Assembly: GCA_003605055.1 (NCBI GenBank)
Contig: QZKP01000019.1
Location: 1 to 36,307 of the forward strand
Source of the DNA: Desulfarculus sp.
Lineage (GTDB): Bacteria > Desulfobacterota > Desulfarculia > Desulfarculales > Desulfarculaceae
DNA length: 36,307 nt
Direction: 5' to 3'
The notes under the pieces are model-generated. The model was not told where the DNA came from, did not search any database, and saw nothing but the letters and a program-made list of their open reading frames with translations. Numbering within the stretch: position 1 is the stretch's first letter; the number at the start of each line of letters is the position of its first letter. Shown here in pieces: positions 7,688 to 16,762 of the stretch. The translations under genes and the position numbers were made by a program.

Positions 7688-8896
7688 ATGCTCGGACGTT
7701 GGATGGACTACACCCGCCAGATGGGGCCGGCCTGGATCGTCAGCGCCGTGGCCTGCGGCCCGGCCACCCTGGCCAGCGTGGTCATAGCCGGGGCCTCCTT
7801 CGGCTACCAGATGCTGTGGGTGGTGGTGCTCAGCGCCGTGTTCGGCACCACCGCCCAATACCTGGCCGCCCGGGTGGGCATCCTGGAGGGGCGGGGCATC
7901 ATCGCCGCCACCCAGGAGCGGCTGGGCCGGGGCTGGGCCTGGCTGCTGGCCGTGGACGCGGTGCTGGCCACCTACCTGGCGGCCATGGTGCTCATGAACG
8001 CCCTGGTGGGGGTCACCTCCCTGATCACCGGCATCGCCAGCCCCTGGTGGGGCCTGGCCTACGCGGCCCTGCTCTCGGCCGCCCTGCTGCACGGCGGCTA
8101 CCGCTGGTTCGAGAACATCTGCAAGGGCCTGGTGCTCTTGGTGGTGGCCTGCTTCATAGCCACCGCCTGGCAGGCGGACATAAGCTGGGGCCGGGTGGTG
8201 GCCGGGCTCATGCCCAATCTGCCCGGCGGGGTGCAGCCGGCCCTGATGGCCGCGGCCATCATGGGCGGCGCGGTGCACATCACCATCATCGGCATGCACA
8301 CCTACAACACCAACGCCCGCGGCTGGAAAGAGTCCCAACTGCCCCTGGCCCGCTTCGACACCGTGGCCTCCATGGGCCTGGCCTTCGGGGCCTACAGCCT
8401 GGCCATCTTCCTGGTGGGCGCGGCCCTGCTGCACCCAGCCGGGGTGCTGGTCAAGGGCCCGGCCGACGTGCTGCCCAGCCTGCGGCCCCTGTTGGGCGGG
8501 GCGGCGCTGGGCGTGTTCCTGGCCGGGCTGTGGGCGGCCACCTTCTCCACCATCATGCCCACCTACCTGGCCGCGGCCTACTTCATCTTCGACAAGATGG
8601 GCTGGCCGGCCCAGCGCACCAGCGCCCGCTTCCGCCTGGTAGTGATGGGCGGGGTGCTGCTCTCGGCCCTGGGCCCGTTCATCAAGGGCGGCTTCTTCCT
8701 GTTGCTGCCGGTGATGCTGGCCCTGGGGCTGTGCGGCACGCCCCTGATCATCGCCATCATCCTCTATCTGCTCAACCAGCGGCGCTTCTACGGCGGGCGC
8801 AGCAACTCCTGGCCCCTGAACCTGCTGGGGGCCGCGACCCTGGTGATAACCAGCCTGCTGGCCGCCCGCTTTCTGCTGAGCATCCTGGGGTGGTGA
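7688..8896 (+). CDS. Divergent Nramp (SLC11)-like membrane transporter
   Basis: 402 aa and about eleven membrane helices. The first ~70 residues align well by eye with the Nramp pattern (GPAWI..., FGYQMLW, QYLAARVGI..GR). The metal-coordinating motifs are not canonical. Helix 1 has ACGPATLAS where Mn/Fe Nramps have DPGN, and helix 6 has MGGAVHITIIGMHTY where they have MPH. This suggests an Nramp-related carrier with altered specificity, as in the NRMT magnesium or aluminium-type branches, or a non-metal substrate. AAGGGAG lies 8 nt before the ATG. The TGA overlaps the ATG of the next gene by one base (TGATG), so translation of the P-loop protein is coupled to it. Confidence 0.75.
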   Translation: MLGRWMDYTRQMGPAWIVSAVACGPATLASVVIAGASFGYQMLWVVVLSAVFGTTAQYLAARVGILEGRGIIAATQERLGRGWAWLLAVDAVLATYLAAMVLMNALVGVTSLITGIASPWWGLAYAALLSAALLHGGYRWFENICKGLVLLVVACFIATAWQADISWGRVVAGLMPNLPGGVQPALMAAAIMGGAVHITIIGMHTYNTNARGWKESQLPLARFDTVASMGLAFGAYSLAIFLVGAALLHPAGVLVKGPADVLPSLRPLLGGAALGVFLAGLWAATFSTIMPTYLAAAYFIFDKMGWPAQRTSARFRLVVMGGVLLSALGPFIKGGFFLLLPVMLALGLCGTPLIIAIILYLLNQRRFYGGRSNSWPLNLLGAATLVITSLLAARFLLSILGW

Positions 8897-9453
8897 TGGG
8901 CGGACCGGCGGCCAAGATCATCCTGCCTGCGCCCGAGGTCCTGCGCGGCCAGCGCACCCTGATCCGGGGCGAGGTGAACACGGGCAAGACCCTGCTCCTG
9001 GCCCAGGCCCTGCAAGGACTGCTGGCCGCGGGCGAGGAGGACCTGGCGGTGCTGGACCTGGCCCCGCCCCTGACCCGGGGCGTGGGCGGCAAGATGGGCG
9101 GGCCCTGGCCGCGGCCGGTGCGCTACTACACCGCCGAGCTGGCCGCCCCCCGCCTCAGCGGCCGCACGCCGCAGGAGGTGCTCTCCCTGGCCCAGGACAA
9201 CGCCCGCCGCCTGGAGCATCTCTTCGCCCAGTACCTGCGGCACCCGGCCAGGGTGCTTTTCATAAACGACGTGTCCATGTATCTGCAGGCCGGGGAGCTG
9301 GAGGAACTGGAGCGAGTGCTGGAGGCCAGCCGCACGGTGGTCGTGAACGGCTACTACGGCCGCAGCCTGGGCGGCGGCGAGCTGGGGGAGCGGGAGCGGG
9401 CCCAGATGGACGCCCTGGCCCGGCTCTGCCAGCGGGTGATCTTCACCGGCTAA
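8896..9453 (+). CDS. Small P-loop NTPase coupled to the Nramp-like transporter
   Basis: A 185-aa protein starting inside the stop of the transporter gene. Walker A is GEVNTGKT (residues 25-32). A Walker B-like strand, RVLFINDVSMYLQAG, follows, and then a strand ending in VVVNGYYGRSLGGGELG. The remainder is soluble, with no HTH or membrane segment. It was not recognised as a named family. Its layout resembles small single-domain ATP- or GTP-binding proteins that follow a membrane partner. The overlap strongly suggests stoichiometric production with the transporter, so it may gate, energise or regulate it. That function is inference only. Confidence 0.75.
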   Translation: MGGPAAKIILPAPEVLRGQRTLIRGEVNTGKTLLLAQALQGLLAAGEEDLAVLDLAPPLTRGVGGKMGGPWPRPVRYYTAELAAPRLSGRTPQEVLSLAQDNARRLEHLFAQYLRHPARVLFINDVSMYLQAGELEELERVLEASRTVVVNGYYGRSLGGGELGERERAQMDALARLCQRVIFTG

Positions 9454-9458
9454 GAAAA

Positions 9459-9486
9459 CGCCCCCCGCCGCAGGGGGCGGGGGGCG
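9459..9486. terminator. Strong GC hairpin between convergent genes, likely shared terminator
   Basis: An 11-bp perfect stem, CGCCCCCCGCC (9459-9469) with GGCGGGGGGCG (9476-9486), has a 6-nt loop. On the minus strand the stem is followed by TTTTCTTA, so it works best as an intrinsic terminator for the small minus-strand gene at 9521-9760. It can also stop transcription of the P-loop gene, though no T-run follows on the plus strand. Confidence 0.7.
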
Positions 9487-9520
9487 GTAAACGACTCTCG
9501 TCAAGGGCCCGGGGCCGGGC

Positions 9521-9760
9521 TCAGGATTCGAAGACCACCTCCTCGAATCCCTCCACGCCGCCCGCGGTGGAGTGGGCCAGCCAGAAATCCTGCACCCGCT
9601 TGGCCAGGTCCACGAACTCCTCGCGCTCGTGCGGGCTTCTCTCTACATAGTCCGACACCGCATCCACCGGCGAGAACTCCCACTCGCCTGTCACCAAGTT
9701 GCGGTAGCCCTTGTCCGGCTCCCAGACCAGGATGGCGTCTCTATATTTGAAGGTGGCCAT
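9521..9760 (-). CDS. Small acidic conserved-looking hypothetical protein (79 aa)
   Basis: A 79-aa acidic protein beginning MATFKYRDAILVWEPDKGY, preceded by AAGGAGG with suitable spacing, so it is clearly translated. It contains FSPVDAVSDYVERSPHEREEFVDLAKRVQDFW, predicted to be largely helical, and no cysteines or membrane segment. No family was recognised. It has its own terminator and no operon partner within 150 nt. A small cytoplasmic regulator or chaperone is possible but not supported. Confidence 0.75.
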   Translation of the reverse strand: MATFKYRDAILVWEPDKGYRNLVTGEWEFSPVDAVSDYVERSPHEREEFVDLAKRVQDFWLAHSTAGGVEGFEEVVFES

Positions 9761-9856
9761 GGATAACCTCCTTCCTCATCCTCTCTGAAAAAAAGATAAG
9801 CACCGCCGCCAGGGACGGCAAGCAGGCAGGGGGGGGCTGGTGCGCACAAGAACAAG

Positions 9857-9881
9857 CCGCCCGCCTCGGAGGGCCGGGCGG
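9857..9881 (-). terminator. Terminator hairpin downstream of M20 peptidase gene
   Basis: CCGCCCG (9857-9863) pairs with CGGGCGG (9875-9881), with an inner CCT/AGG extension. On the minus strand, after the peptidase stop, the hairpin is followed by CTTGTTCTTG. On the plus strand it is followed by TTTT. It probably ends the peptidase transcript. Confidence 0.55.
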
Positions 9882-9912
9882 TTTTCGCGGATGCTCAGGC
9901 CGGGCGGGGGGG

Positions 9913-11040
9913 CTAGGCGCCGCACCAGGCGCGGGCGATGGCCAGGTACATCTCCACGGCCTGGCCGATCTCGGCCGCAGCGCACCACTCGTCGGCCGTG
10001 TGGGCCTGCTCCGGCCGGCCGGGGCCCAGCAAGAGGGTGGGCGCGTGGCCCAGGGCCCGCTGGAGGGCCGAGCCGTCGGTGAAGTAGGCGGCCCCGGCCG
10101 GCGGGGGGGCCTGGCCCAGGAACCCGGAGGCGATCTCCAGCACCTGGGCCGCCCAGGGGTCGGCGGCCTCGGTCCAGATGGCCTCGGCGTCCATGAGCCG
10201 CTCCAGGCGAGAGGCCGGCAAGAGGCGGGCCACGGCGGCCGCCAGTTCGTCGTGGCTCAGGCCGGGCAGGGTGCGCAGGTCCACGGCCAGGCTGGCCTGG
10301 TCCGGCACCATGTTCACCTTGTGCCCGCCGCTGAGCAGGCCCACGTTCACCGTCAGGGGGCCCAGGATGGGGTGGGGCGGCAGGCCGAAGTCGTGCTCGC
10401 TCAGGGCCAGGGCGGCCCGGGCCGCCTTGAGGACCGCGTTGTCGCCCAACTGCGGCATGGAGCCGTGGGCCGCCCGGCCGCTGAAGCTGGCCCGCAGCCA
10501 CAGGGCGCCTTTGTGGCCCAAGAGCGGCCGGTTGCCCGTGGGCTCGCCCACCAAGACCGCCGCGGCCTGGCCCAGGGCCCCGGGCTGGGCCGCCAGGTGA
10601 AAGGCCCCCTGGCAGCCGGTCTCCTCGCCGGCGCTGAGGACCAGCACCAGCCCCGCGCGCCTGGGCTTGAGGGCGGCCAGCGAGCAGGCGGCCGTGACCA
10701 TGGCCGCCAGGCCGCCCTTCATGTCGCAGGCCCCGCGGCCGTGCAGGCGGCCTCCCTCCACCTGGCCGCCGAAGGGGTTGCGCCGCCAGGCCTCGGCCCC
10801 CAGGGGTACGGTGTCCATATGGGCCGAGAAGCACAGGGGCTGCTGCGGCCCCCAGGACTGCCGGGCCACCAGGCTGGGCCGGCCGGGGGCGAATTCGTAG
10901 GTGCTCAGCTCGTAGCCGGCCTGGGACAACAGCGGGGCCAGACAGGCGGCCATTGCCGCCTCGCCGCCGGGCGGGTTGCAGCTATTGATGCGGATGAGCT
11001 GGGCGGCCAGCTCCAGGGGCGCGGGCTCTCGGGGGTCCAT
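9913..11040 (-). CDS. M20-family metallopeptidase (ArgE/DapE/CPG2-like)
   Basis: 375 aa. The dinuclear zinc site is complete: H74 and D76 in SAHMDTVP, bridging D106 in GRGACDMKGG, catalytic E139 and ligand E140 in SAGEETG, E166 in VGEPTG, and a C-terminal H in QAHTADEW. The dimerisation domain lies between about residues 175 and 285. The ATG at 11040 has AGGAG 6 nt upstream; more upstream starts are unsupported. The family includes acetylornithine deacetylase, succinyl-diaminopimelate desuccinylase and carboxypeptidase G2, and the sequence does not decide between them. It lies 62 nt after an MFS gene on the same strand, which suggests uptake or export of the same amide compound. Confidence 0.9.
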   Translation of the reverse strand: MDPREPAPLELAAQLIRINSCNPPGGEAAMAACLAPLLSQAGYELSTYEFAPGRPSLVARQSWGPQQPLCFSAHMDTVPLGAEAWRRNPFGGQVEGGRLHGRGACDMKGGLAAMVTAACSLAALKPRRAGLVLVLSAGEETGCQGAFHLAAQPGALGQAAAVLVGEPTGNRPLLGHKGALWLRASFSGRAAHGSMPQLGDNAVLKAARAALALSEHDFGLPPHPILGPLTVNVGLLSGGHKVNMVPDQASLAVDLRTLPGLSHDELAAAVARLLPASRLERLMDAEAIWTEAADPWAAQVLEIASGFLGQAPPPAGAAYFTDGSALQRALGHAPTLLLGPGRPEQAHTADEWCAAAEIGQAVEMYLAIARAWCGA

Positions 11041-11102
11041 GATCGGCTCCTGCTGCGCACTCGGCCCCATCACAGCACAAAGCGCCTGCTTTGCCAAGGC
11101 TC

Positions 11103-12287
11103 CTAAAGGCTGCGGCCCGGGCGCAGCAGCGGGGTCAGGGCCGCCCCGCATAGGATCAGGCCGCCCACCAGGGCGATGCCCAGGCCGAAGGAGTAGTGCT
11201 CCCCCAGCAGCCCGATCAGGGCCGGCACCGCCCCGCCGCCCAGCACAAAGGCCGGCGGCGTGCACAGGGACACGGCCAGGCCCCGCAGCTCGGGCGGGGC
11301 CGCGGCGCTCAGGGCCGCGAAGCCGGCCGGGAAGAAGCACACCGCCAGGGCCGGCTGCAAGAACAGGGCCGCCACCAGGAAGCCCTGCGAGGCCAGGCCC
11401 AGGCAGACGGTGGCCAGACCGCTGGCGCACAGGACCATGGCCAGGGTGCGGCGGGCGCCCAGGCGGTCATAGGCCCAGCCGGCCCCCAGGGCCATGACCA
11501 GCCCCGAGACCCGCGACAGGGACAAGAGCAGGTTGGCTTGCTCCGGCGGCCAGCCCCGCTCCTCGATCAAATACAGGGGCAGCATGGTGAACACGCCCAG
11601 GCTGGAGCCGATGCCCAGGGCGAACAGCGCCACCATCAGCCAGAGCAGGGGCTGGCGGGCCAGGCGGCTCACCGCGGCCGGGCTGGGCGCCTGGCCGGGG
11701 AACTCGCCGCCCCGGCCCCAGCGGGCGAAGGCCAGGCCCAACAAGAGCGCGCAGCCGCCCAAGAGAGCCAGCACCCCGCGCCAGGACAGGCCCTGCTGCA
11801 GCATCTCGGCCAATAGGGGCGCGGCCACGAAGCCCAGGTTGGGGGCCAGCTCGTGTACGGCCACCGCCTTGCCCCAGTGCCCCGGCCGCACCAGGGAGGT
11901 CAGGGAGGCCAGGCCCGAGGGCAGGTACAGGCCGGCGGCCAGGCCCAGGCCCACCATGCCCAGGGTCACCCCCCAGCGCCCCGGGGCCAGGGACAGGGCC
12001 AGCATGGCCGCCCCCACCGCCAGGGCCGACAGCAGCACCGTGCCCCGGTGGCCCAGGCGCTGGCTGACCAGGCCAGAGCCGGCGATGGCCACGAAATAGC
12101 CCAGGGAGAGGAACAGGAACAGGCCGCCGGCCTGGGCGTGGCTCAGGCCCAGCTCGGCCTCCATGGCCGGCAGCAGGGGAGCCAGGACCACCCGCGCGGT
12201 GAAGTTGACGAAGAATATGCCGGTGAATAAGAGCAGCGGCCCCAGCCACTGCGCCGGCCCTCCCGGCTCTGAGCTTTCCTGCAACAC
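11103..12287 (-). CDS. Major facilitator superfamily transporter
   Basis: 394 aa and twelve predicted helices, with the MFS motif SQRLGHRGTVLLSAL after helix 2 and a degenerate copy, YDRLGARRTLAM, in the second half. The start is GTG at 12287, supported by AAGGAG 5 nt upstream. The first residues lead quickly into helix 1 (LLLFTGIFFVNF), as usual for the family. It is co-directional with and just upstream of the M20 peptidase, probably in one transcript, so a peptide- or acyl-amino-acid-like substrate is plausible. Direct sequence evidence for the substrate is lacking. Confidence 0.85.
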   Translation of the reverse strand: MLQESSEPGGPAQWLGPLLLFTGIFFVNFTARVVLAPLLPAMEAELGLSHAQAGGLFLFLSLGYFVAIAGSGLVSQRLGHRGTVLLSALAVGAAMLALSLAPGRWGVTLGMVGLGLAAGLYLPSGLASLTSLVRPGHWGKAVAVHELAPNLGFVAAPLLAEMLQQGLSWRGVLALLGGCALLLGLAFARWGRGGEFPGQAPSPAAVSRLARQPLLWLMVALFALGIGSSLGVFTMLPLYLIEERGWPPEQANLLLSLSRVSGLVMALGAGWAYDRLGARRTLAMVLCASGLATVCLGLASQGFLVAALFLQPALAVCFFPAGFAALSAAAPPELRGLAVSLCTPPAFVLGGGAVPALIGLLGEHYSFGLGIALVGGLILCGAALTPLLRPGRSL

Positions 12288-12522
12288 GCGCGCTCCTTGC
12301 CCCCCGGCGCTGGCGGCCCGGGGCCAGGGCGCATTCTCCCCCGGGAGCCGGCCCCTGTCCAGGGCCGCCTTTGCTTTGGGGCCGCATTTTGCTAAAGTGG
12401 GCGGGACCCTGGGGGCTTGTACCGCGCCCGGCTTAGGTTTATGGTTTTATATTAACCAGGCGCCCGCCGCTCCGCGCCCGCCGCCGGGGCGCTGCCCTAT
12501 GGTCCCTTACGCGAGGCTGACC

Positions 12523-13536
12523 ATGCTTTGGCGCGCAAAAATCTTCTGGTCGGCGGCCGTCTGCCTGGCCGCTTTCTTGGCGGCCGGCCCGGCCCTGGCC
12601 GAGCCCAGCCAGGGCCCGGTGTTCACTGCCCGCCCGGCGCTGCAGGTGCAGACCCTCACCGGCTTCACCCGGGAGCGGGCCCGCCTGCGCCTGGTCAGCG
12701 AGGTCTCCGGCCGCTGCCTGAAGGTGCTCTACGACGTGGGCGACACCGTGGGCCCGCGCGGGGTGTTCGCGGTCCTGGACGACACCTTCGTGGCGCTGGA
12801 GCTGGAGGCCAACCAGGTGGAGCAGGAGCGCCTGGCCAGCCGGGTGGCCTACCTGAGCAAGGAGACCGGCCGCTACCGCGCCCTGGTGCAGAAGCACTCC
12901 GAGGCCCCCTCCAAGCTGGACCGCCTGGAGGACGAGCTGTCCCAGGCCAGGCTGGCCCTGACCGCCCTCAAGACCCAGCGCAAGGTGCTGACCGAGCGCC
13001 TGGTCCGCCACACCATCAAGGCGCCGGCCGGCTGGAAGGTGATCGAGCGCCTGGTGGAGCCGGGCCAGTGGGTCAACGTGGGCGCGGCCGTGGCCCAGTT
13101 GGGCGACTTCCGCACCCTGGTGGTGCCCCTGGCCCTGGACCCCCGGCAATACGAGATACTGCGCAAGGCCCCCCGGCCGCTCATGGTCTTTCTGCCCGAC
13201 CAGGGCGCGGCCCTGCCGGCCGCGGTCAGCCGCCTCTCGCCGGCCTTTGACCCGGTCACGCGCAAGCTGGCCCTGGAGCTGGAGCTTAATAAGGGGCTCC
13301 AGGAGCACCGGGGCGGCCTGCGCGCGGAATTCAAGCTGAGCGCCCCGGACCCCTCCGGGGCGGTGCTCTTGCCGGCGGCGGCGGTGCAGGAGCGCTACCA
13401 GGAGCACTGGCTGACCCGCGAGAACGGACAGCAGGTGCGGGTGGTGCTCTTGGGCTCCGGCCCCGAGGGAGCCCTGCGCGTCTCCTCCCCCCAGGTAAAG
13501 CCCGGCCAGCGCTTCCTCGCCCCCGGACAGAAGTAG
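12523..13536 (+). CDS. RND efflux periplasmic adaptor (HlyD/MFP family)
   Basis: 337 aa with a clear Sec signal peptide ending FLAAGPALA. A lipoyl-like half follows (SEVSGRCLKVLYDVGDTV), then an alpha-hairpin coiled coil (about residues 90-155), the second lipoyl half (HTIKAPAGWKVIERLVEPGQWVNVGAAVAQL) and a beta-barrel region. The ATG at 12523 has GAGG 8 nt upstream; an ATG at 12499 is an alternative. The protein bridges the inner-membrane RND pump and an outer-membrane channel. The pump gene follows after 7 nt. No outer-membrane factor gene is present, so the complex must recruit one encoded elsewhere. Confidence 0.9.
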   Translation: MLWRAKIFWSAAVCLAAFLAAGPALAEPSQGPVFTARPALQVQTLTGFTRERARLRLVSEVSGRCLKVLYDVGDTVGPRGVFAVLDDTFVALELEANQVEQERLASRVAYLSKETGRYRALVQKHSEAPSKLDRLEDELSQARLALTALKTQRKVLTERLVRHTIKAPAGWKVIERLVEPGQWVNVGAAVAQLGDFRTLVVPLALDPRQYEILRKAPRPLMVFLPDQGAALPAAVSRLSPAFDPVTRKLALELELNKGLQEHRGGLRAEFKLSAPDPSGAVLLPAAAVQERYQEHWLTRENGQQVRVVLLGSGPEGALRVSSPQVKPGQRFLAPGQK

Positions 13537-13543
13537 GCCGCCC

Positions 13544-16500
13544 ATGAAAGGCCTGGTCCGCTTCACGCTCACCGAGACCGTCCTGGTCAACCTGCTGTTC
13601 GTCATCCTGATGGTGGTGGGGGCCTTCGCCCTGCTGAGCCTGCCCGTGGAGCGCTACCCCAACGTGCAGTTGGGCAAGGTGTGGGTGGAGACGATCTACC
13701 CCGGGGCCTCGCCGGAGGAGGTGGAGGCCCTGGTCACCCGCGAGGTCGAGGAGGCCCTGGACGACCTGGAGAACGTGGAGTTCACCCGCGCCACCTCCTA
13801 CCGCCAGCGCTCCAGCGTGGTGGTGAAGTTCATCGACGACACCGACTACCGCCACGGCCTGGACGACCTGCGCTTCAAGGTGCTGGGCCGGCTCAAGGAG
13901 CTGCCGCCGGAGGTGGACCCGCCGCGCTTCAACGCCATTGACGTCAACGACTGGCTGCCGGCGGTCACGGTCAACCTGGTGGGCGAGCGCAGCAACCGGG
14001 CCCTGACCCTGATGGCCAAGCAGATGAAGATCGCCCTGCGCCAGTTGCCCGGGGTCAAGGAAGTCAAGCTGGTGGGCGAGCGCACGCGGGAGTTCCACGT
14101 GCTCTTGGACCCCGCCCGCCTGGCCCGCTACGGCGTCACCTTCGACCAGGCCGCCGGCGCCCTGGGCCAGAGCGGGGTGGCGGTGCCGGCCGGGGAGTTC
14201 ACCACCCCCGCCGGCGAGTTCGTGCTCAGGGCCGACGAACGCTACCGCAGCCGCCAGCAGGTGCTGGACGCCATCGTGCGCACCGACTTAGACGGCAGCT
14301 TCGTGCGCGTCCGCGACCTGGCCAGCCAGGCCGCGCTCTCCTACCGCGACGCCTACGTGCTCACCTCGGTCAACGGCGCCGACTGCGTGGAACTGCAGGT
14401 GATAAAGACCCAGCAGGGCAACGCCCTGGACATCGTGGAGGCGGTGCGGGGGGTGGTGGAGCGCTACCGGCCGGAGATGGAGCGCGAGGGCGTGCGCCTG
14501 GTGCTGACCCAGGACAGCACGGTCAAGATCGGCGACGCCATGCACACCATGGGCTGGAACCTCCTGGTGGGCGTGTTCCTGGTCTGCGCGGTGATCACCT
14601 ACTTCATGGGCTTCCGCAACGCCCTGATCACCACGGTGGGCATCCCCTTCTCGTTCCTGCTCACCATGTTCTTCATGTGGGTCACCGGCAACTCGCTCAA
14701 CGAGATCACCCTGTTCTGCTTCGTGCTGGTCAGCGGCATCATCGTGGACGACGCCATCGTGGTGGTGGAGAACATCTTCCGCCACCGCCAGTCCGGCGCG
14801 CCCATGAACGAGGCGGTGATCAACGGCACCGCCGAGGTGTTCTGGCCGGTGGTCAGCGCCACGGCCACCACCGTGGCCGCTTTTCTGCCCATGCTGATCA
14901 TGACCGGCTCCACCGGCGAGTTCTTCGCCCTGATCCCCAAGGCGGTGGCCTTCGCCCTGGGAGCCAGCCTCTTTGAGTGCCTGCTGATCCTGCCCCTGCA
15001 CTACCGCGACTGGGGGCCCAAGCAGATCAAGGCCCAGATCAACGAGCAGGAGCTGGACTTCAAGGGCGAGGGGGTGGCCCTCAAGGCCTGCCGGGCGGCG
15101 GTGCGGTTCCTGCTCAAGCGCACCTTGGCCCACCGCTGGCTCACCCTGGGGCTGGTGGGGCTGCTGTTTGTGTCCGCCCTGGGCATCGCCGGGGTGAGCC
15201 TCACCGGCCGCTGGCAGTTGATCAAGGTGAAGTTCTTCCCCGACGACTACTCCCTGTACTACGTGCAGGTGGAGCTGCCGGTGACCACGCCCATCGAGCA
15301 CACGCAGGAGGTGCTCAAGGAGGTCTCCCGGGCGGTGATGGCCCACGGCCCGGGCATGTGCGAATCGGCGGCGGCGGTGGCCGGCTTTTACATCAGCGAG
15401 GACTACGAGCCCGTCTTCGGGGTGAACCTGGGCCACGTGGCGGTCACCCTGCCGGGCAAGAGCCAGCGCCACTTCGCCGACCACCCCCAGAACGACCCGG
15501 TCAAGCACATGGAGTGGGTGCGCGAAAACCTGAAGCCCCTGGCCAAGGACGGGGTGAAGATCAGCCTGCGGCCGGAGAAGGACGGGCCGCCCACCGGCAA
15601 GGACATCAACGTGCGCGTGGTGGGCAGCAACCCCAGCAGCGTGGACGCCCTAGCCCGGGAGGTAAAGTCCTTCCTGGCCGGCGCGCCGGCGCTGCGGGGC
15701 TCGGTGGTGGACGTGGCCGACAACCTGGGCCAGCCCAGCCGGGTGTTCCGCTTCCAGGTGATCCCCGAGCAGGCCGCCGAGTACAAGGTCACCCCGGCGG
15801 CGGTGGTGCGCCTGGCCGGAACGGTGCTGGGCGGGCGCTACGTGGGAACCTACCGCCTGGTGGACGAGGAGGTGGACCTGAAGGTGAAGCTGGACCCGGG
15901 GCTGGTCAAGACCCCGGAGCAGGCCCTGCAGGTGCCGCTGTTGGAGCATCCCGCGGGGCCGGTGCGCCTGCGGGACCTGACCCGGGCCCAGGTGTACATG
16001 GAGAGCGGCCAGCTGAGCCGCTTCCAGGGCGAGCGGGCCGTCACCCTCACCGGCAACATCCGCTCCGGCGCGCCCTTGTCCACCCCGGCGGTGGTGGCCC
16101 GGGTGCGCGACCACTACGCCCGCATCAGCGCCAACTATCCCGGCGCCACCCTGAGCTTCGCCGGCGAGTTCGAGACCACGCGCAAATCCTTCCAGTCCCT
16201 GTTCTACGCCTTCGGGGTGGCGCTGCTGCTCATCTACGTGATCCTGGCCACCCAGTTCAAGTCCTACCTGCAGCCGCTGATCATCCTGGCCTCGGTGAGC
16301 TTCGCCCTGATCGGGGTGATCTTCGGCAAGTTCCTCACCCAGACCATCTTCACCGTCAACAGCTTCGTGGCCACGGTGGGCGTGGCCGGGGTGGTGGTCA
16401 ACGACTCCCTGGTGCTGATCGACTTTCTCAACCGGCGGCGGCGCGCCGGCCTGCCCCGGCCCCAGGCCCTGTGGCAGGCGGTGAACATCCGCCTGCGCCC

Positions 16501-16747
16501 CATCCTCTTGACCACGGTCACCACCGTGCTGGGGCTGCTGCCCATGGCCGTGGGCTTCCCGGAGTACTCCATCGTCTGGGGCACCATGGCCAGCACCTTC
16601 GTCACCGGCCTGTCCGCGGCCACCTTCCTGACCCTGATCGTGGTGCCGGTGATGTGGGACCTGTTGGAGGGCTTCCTGGAGCGCCGCCAGCGGCGCCGGG
16701 AGCGCAAAGAGGCCGGCCGCCGGGCGGCGGCCATGGCCTCCTCCTGA
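13544..16747 (+). CDS. RND efflux pump, HAE1/AcrB-like permease
   Basis: 1067 aa, the normal length for the family, with twelve helices in two repeats separated by large periplasmic loops. The helix 4 proton-relay aspartates are present in SGIIVDDAIVVVENIF. The N-terminus, TETVLVNLLFVILMVVGAFALLSLPVERYP, and the early loop, YPGASPEEVEALVT, match HAE1 proteins rather than CusA-type heavy-metal pumps, which have methionine clusters that are missing here. The second repeat has VNDSLVLIDFLNRR. The start lies 7 nt after the adaptor stop and the ribosome site is weak, so expression is probably coupled. Substrates are likely hydrophobic drugs or lipids. Confidence 0.93.
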   Translation: MKGLVRFTLTETVLVNLLFVILMVVGAFALLSLPVERYPNVQLGKVWVETIYPGASPEEVEALVTREVEEALDDLENVEFTRATSYRQRSSVVVKFIDDTDYRHGLDDLRFKVLGRLKELPPEVDPPRFNAIDVNDWLPAVTVNLVGERSNRALTLMAKQMKIALRQLPGVKEVKLVGERTREFHVLLDPARLARYGVTFDQAAGALGQSGVAVPAGEFTTPAGEFVLRADERYRSRQQVLDAIVRTDLDGSFVRVRDLASQAALSYRDAYVLTSVNGADCVELQVIKTQQGNALDIVEAVRGVVERYRPEMEREGVRLVLTQDSTVKIGDAMHTMGWNLLVGVFLVCAVITYFMGFRNALITTVGIPFSFLLTMFFMWVTGNSLNEITLFCFVLVSGIIVDDAIVVVENIFRHRQSGAPMNEAVINGTAEVFWPVVSATATTVAAFLPMLIMTGSTGEFFALIPKAVAFALGASLFECLLILPLHYRDWGPKQIKAQINEQELDFKGEGVALKACRAAVRFLLKRTLAHRWLTLGLVGLLFVSALGIAGVSLTGRWQLIKVKFFPDDYSLYYVQVELPVTTPIEHTQEVLKEVSRAVMAHGPGMCESAAAVAGFYISEDYEPVFGVNLGHVAVTLPGKSQRHFADHPQNDPVKHMEWVRENLKPLAKDGVKISLRPEKDGPPTGKDINVRVVGSNPSSVDALAREVKSFLAGAPALRGSVVDVADNLGQPSRVFRFQVIPEQAAEYKVTPAAVVRLAGTVLGGRYVGTYRLVDEEVDLKVKLDPGLVKTPEQALQVPLLEHPAGPVRLRDLTRAQVYMESGQLSRFQGERAVTLTGNIRSGAPLSTPAVVARVRDHYARISANYPGATLSFAGEFETTRKSFQSLFYAFGVALLLIYVILATQFKSYLQPLIILASVSFALIGVIFGKFLTQTIFTVNSFVATVGVAGVVVNDSLVLIDFLNRRRRAGLPRPQALWQAVNIRLRPILLTTVTTVLGLLPMAVGFPEYSIVWGTMASTFVTGLSAATFLTLIVVPVMWDLLEGFLERRQRRRERKEAGRRAAAMASS

Positions 16748-16762
16748 GCCGGGGCCGGGGGT

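Noticed and set aside
12163..12522. Upstream extension of the adaptor reading frame
   Set aside because: It overlaps the divergent MFS gene and lacks a signal peptide; the ATG at 12523 has both a ribosome site and a signal peptide.
14288..15508. Long minus-strand open frame (406 codons) inside the RND pump gene
   Set aside because: It is antisense to the clearly conserved pump. Its composition (His/Gln/Gly-rich, no motifs) is typical of shadow frames in 70% GC DNA.
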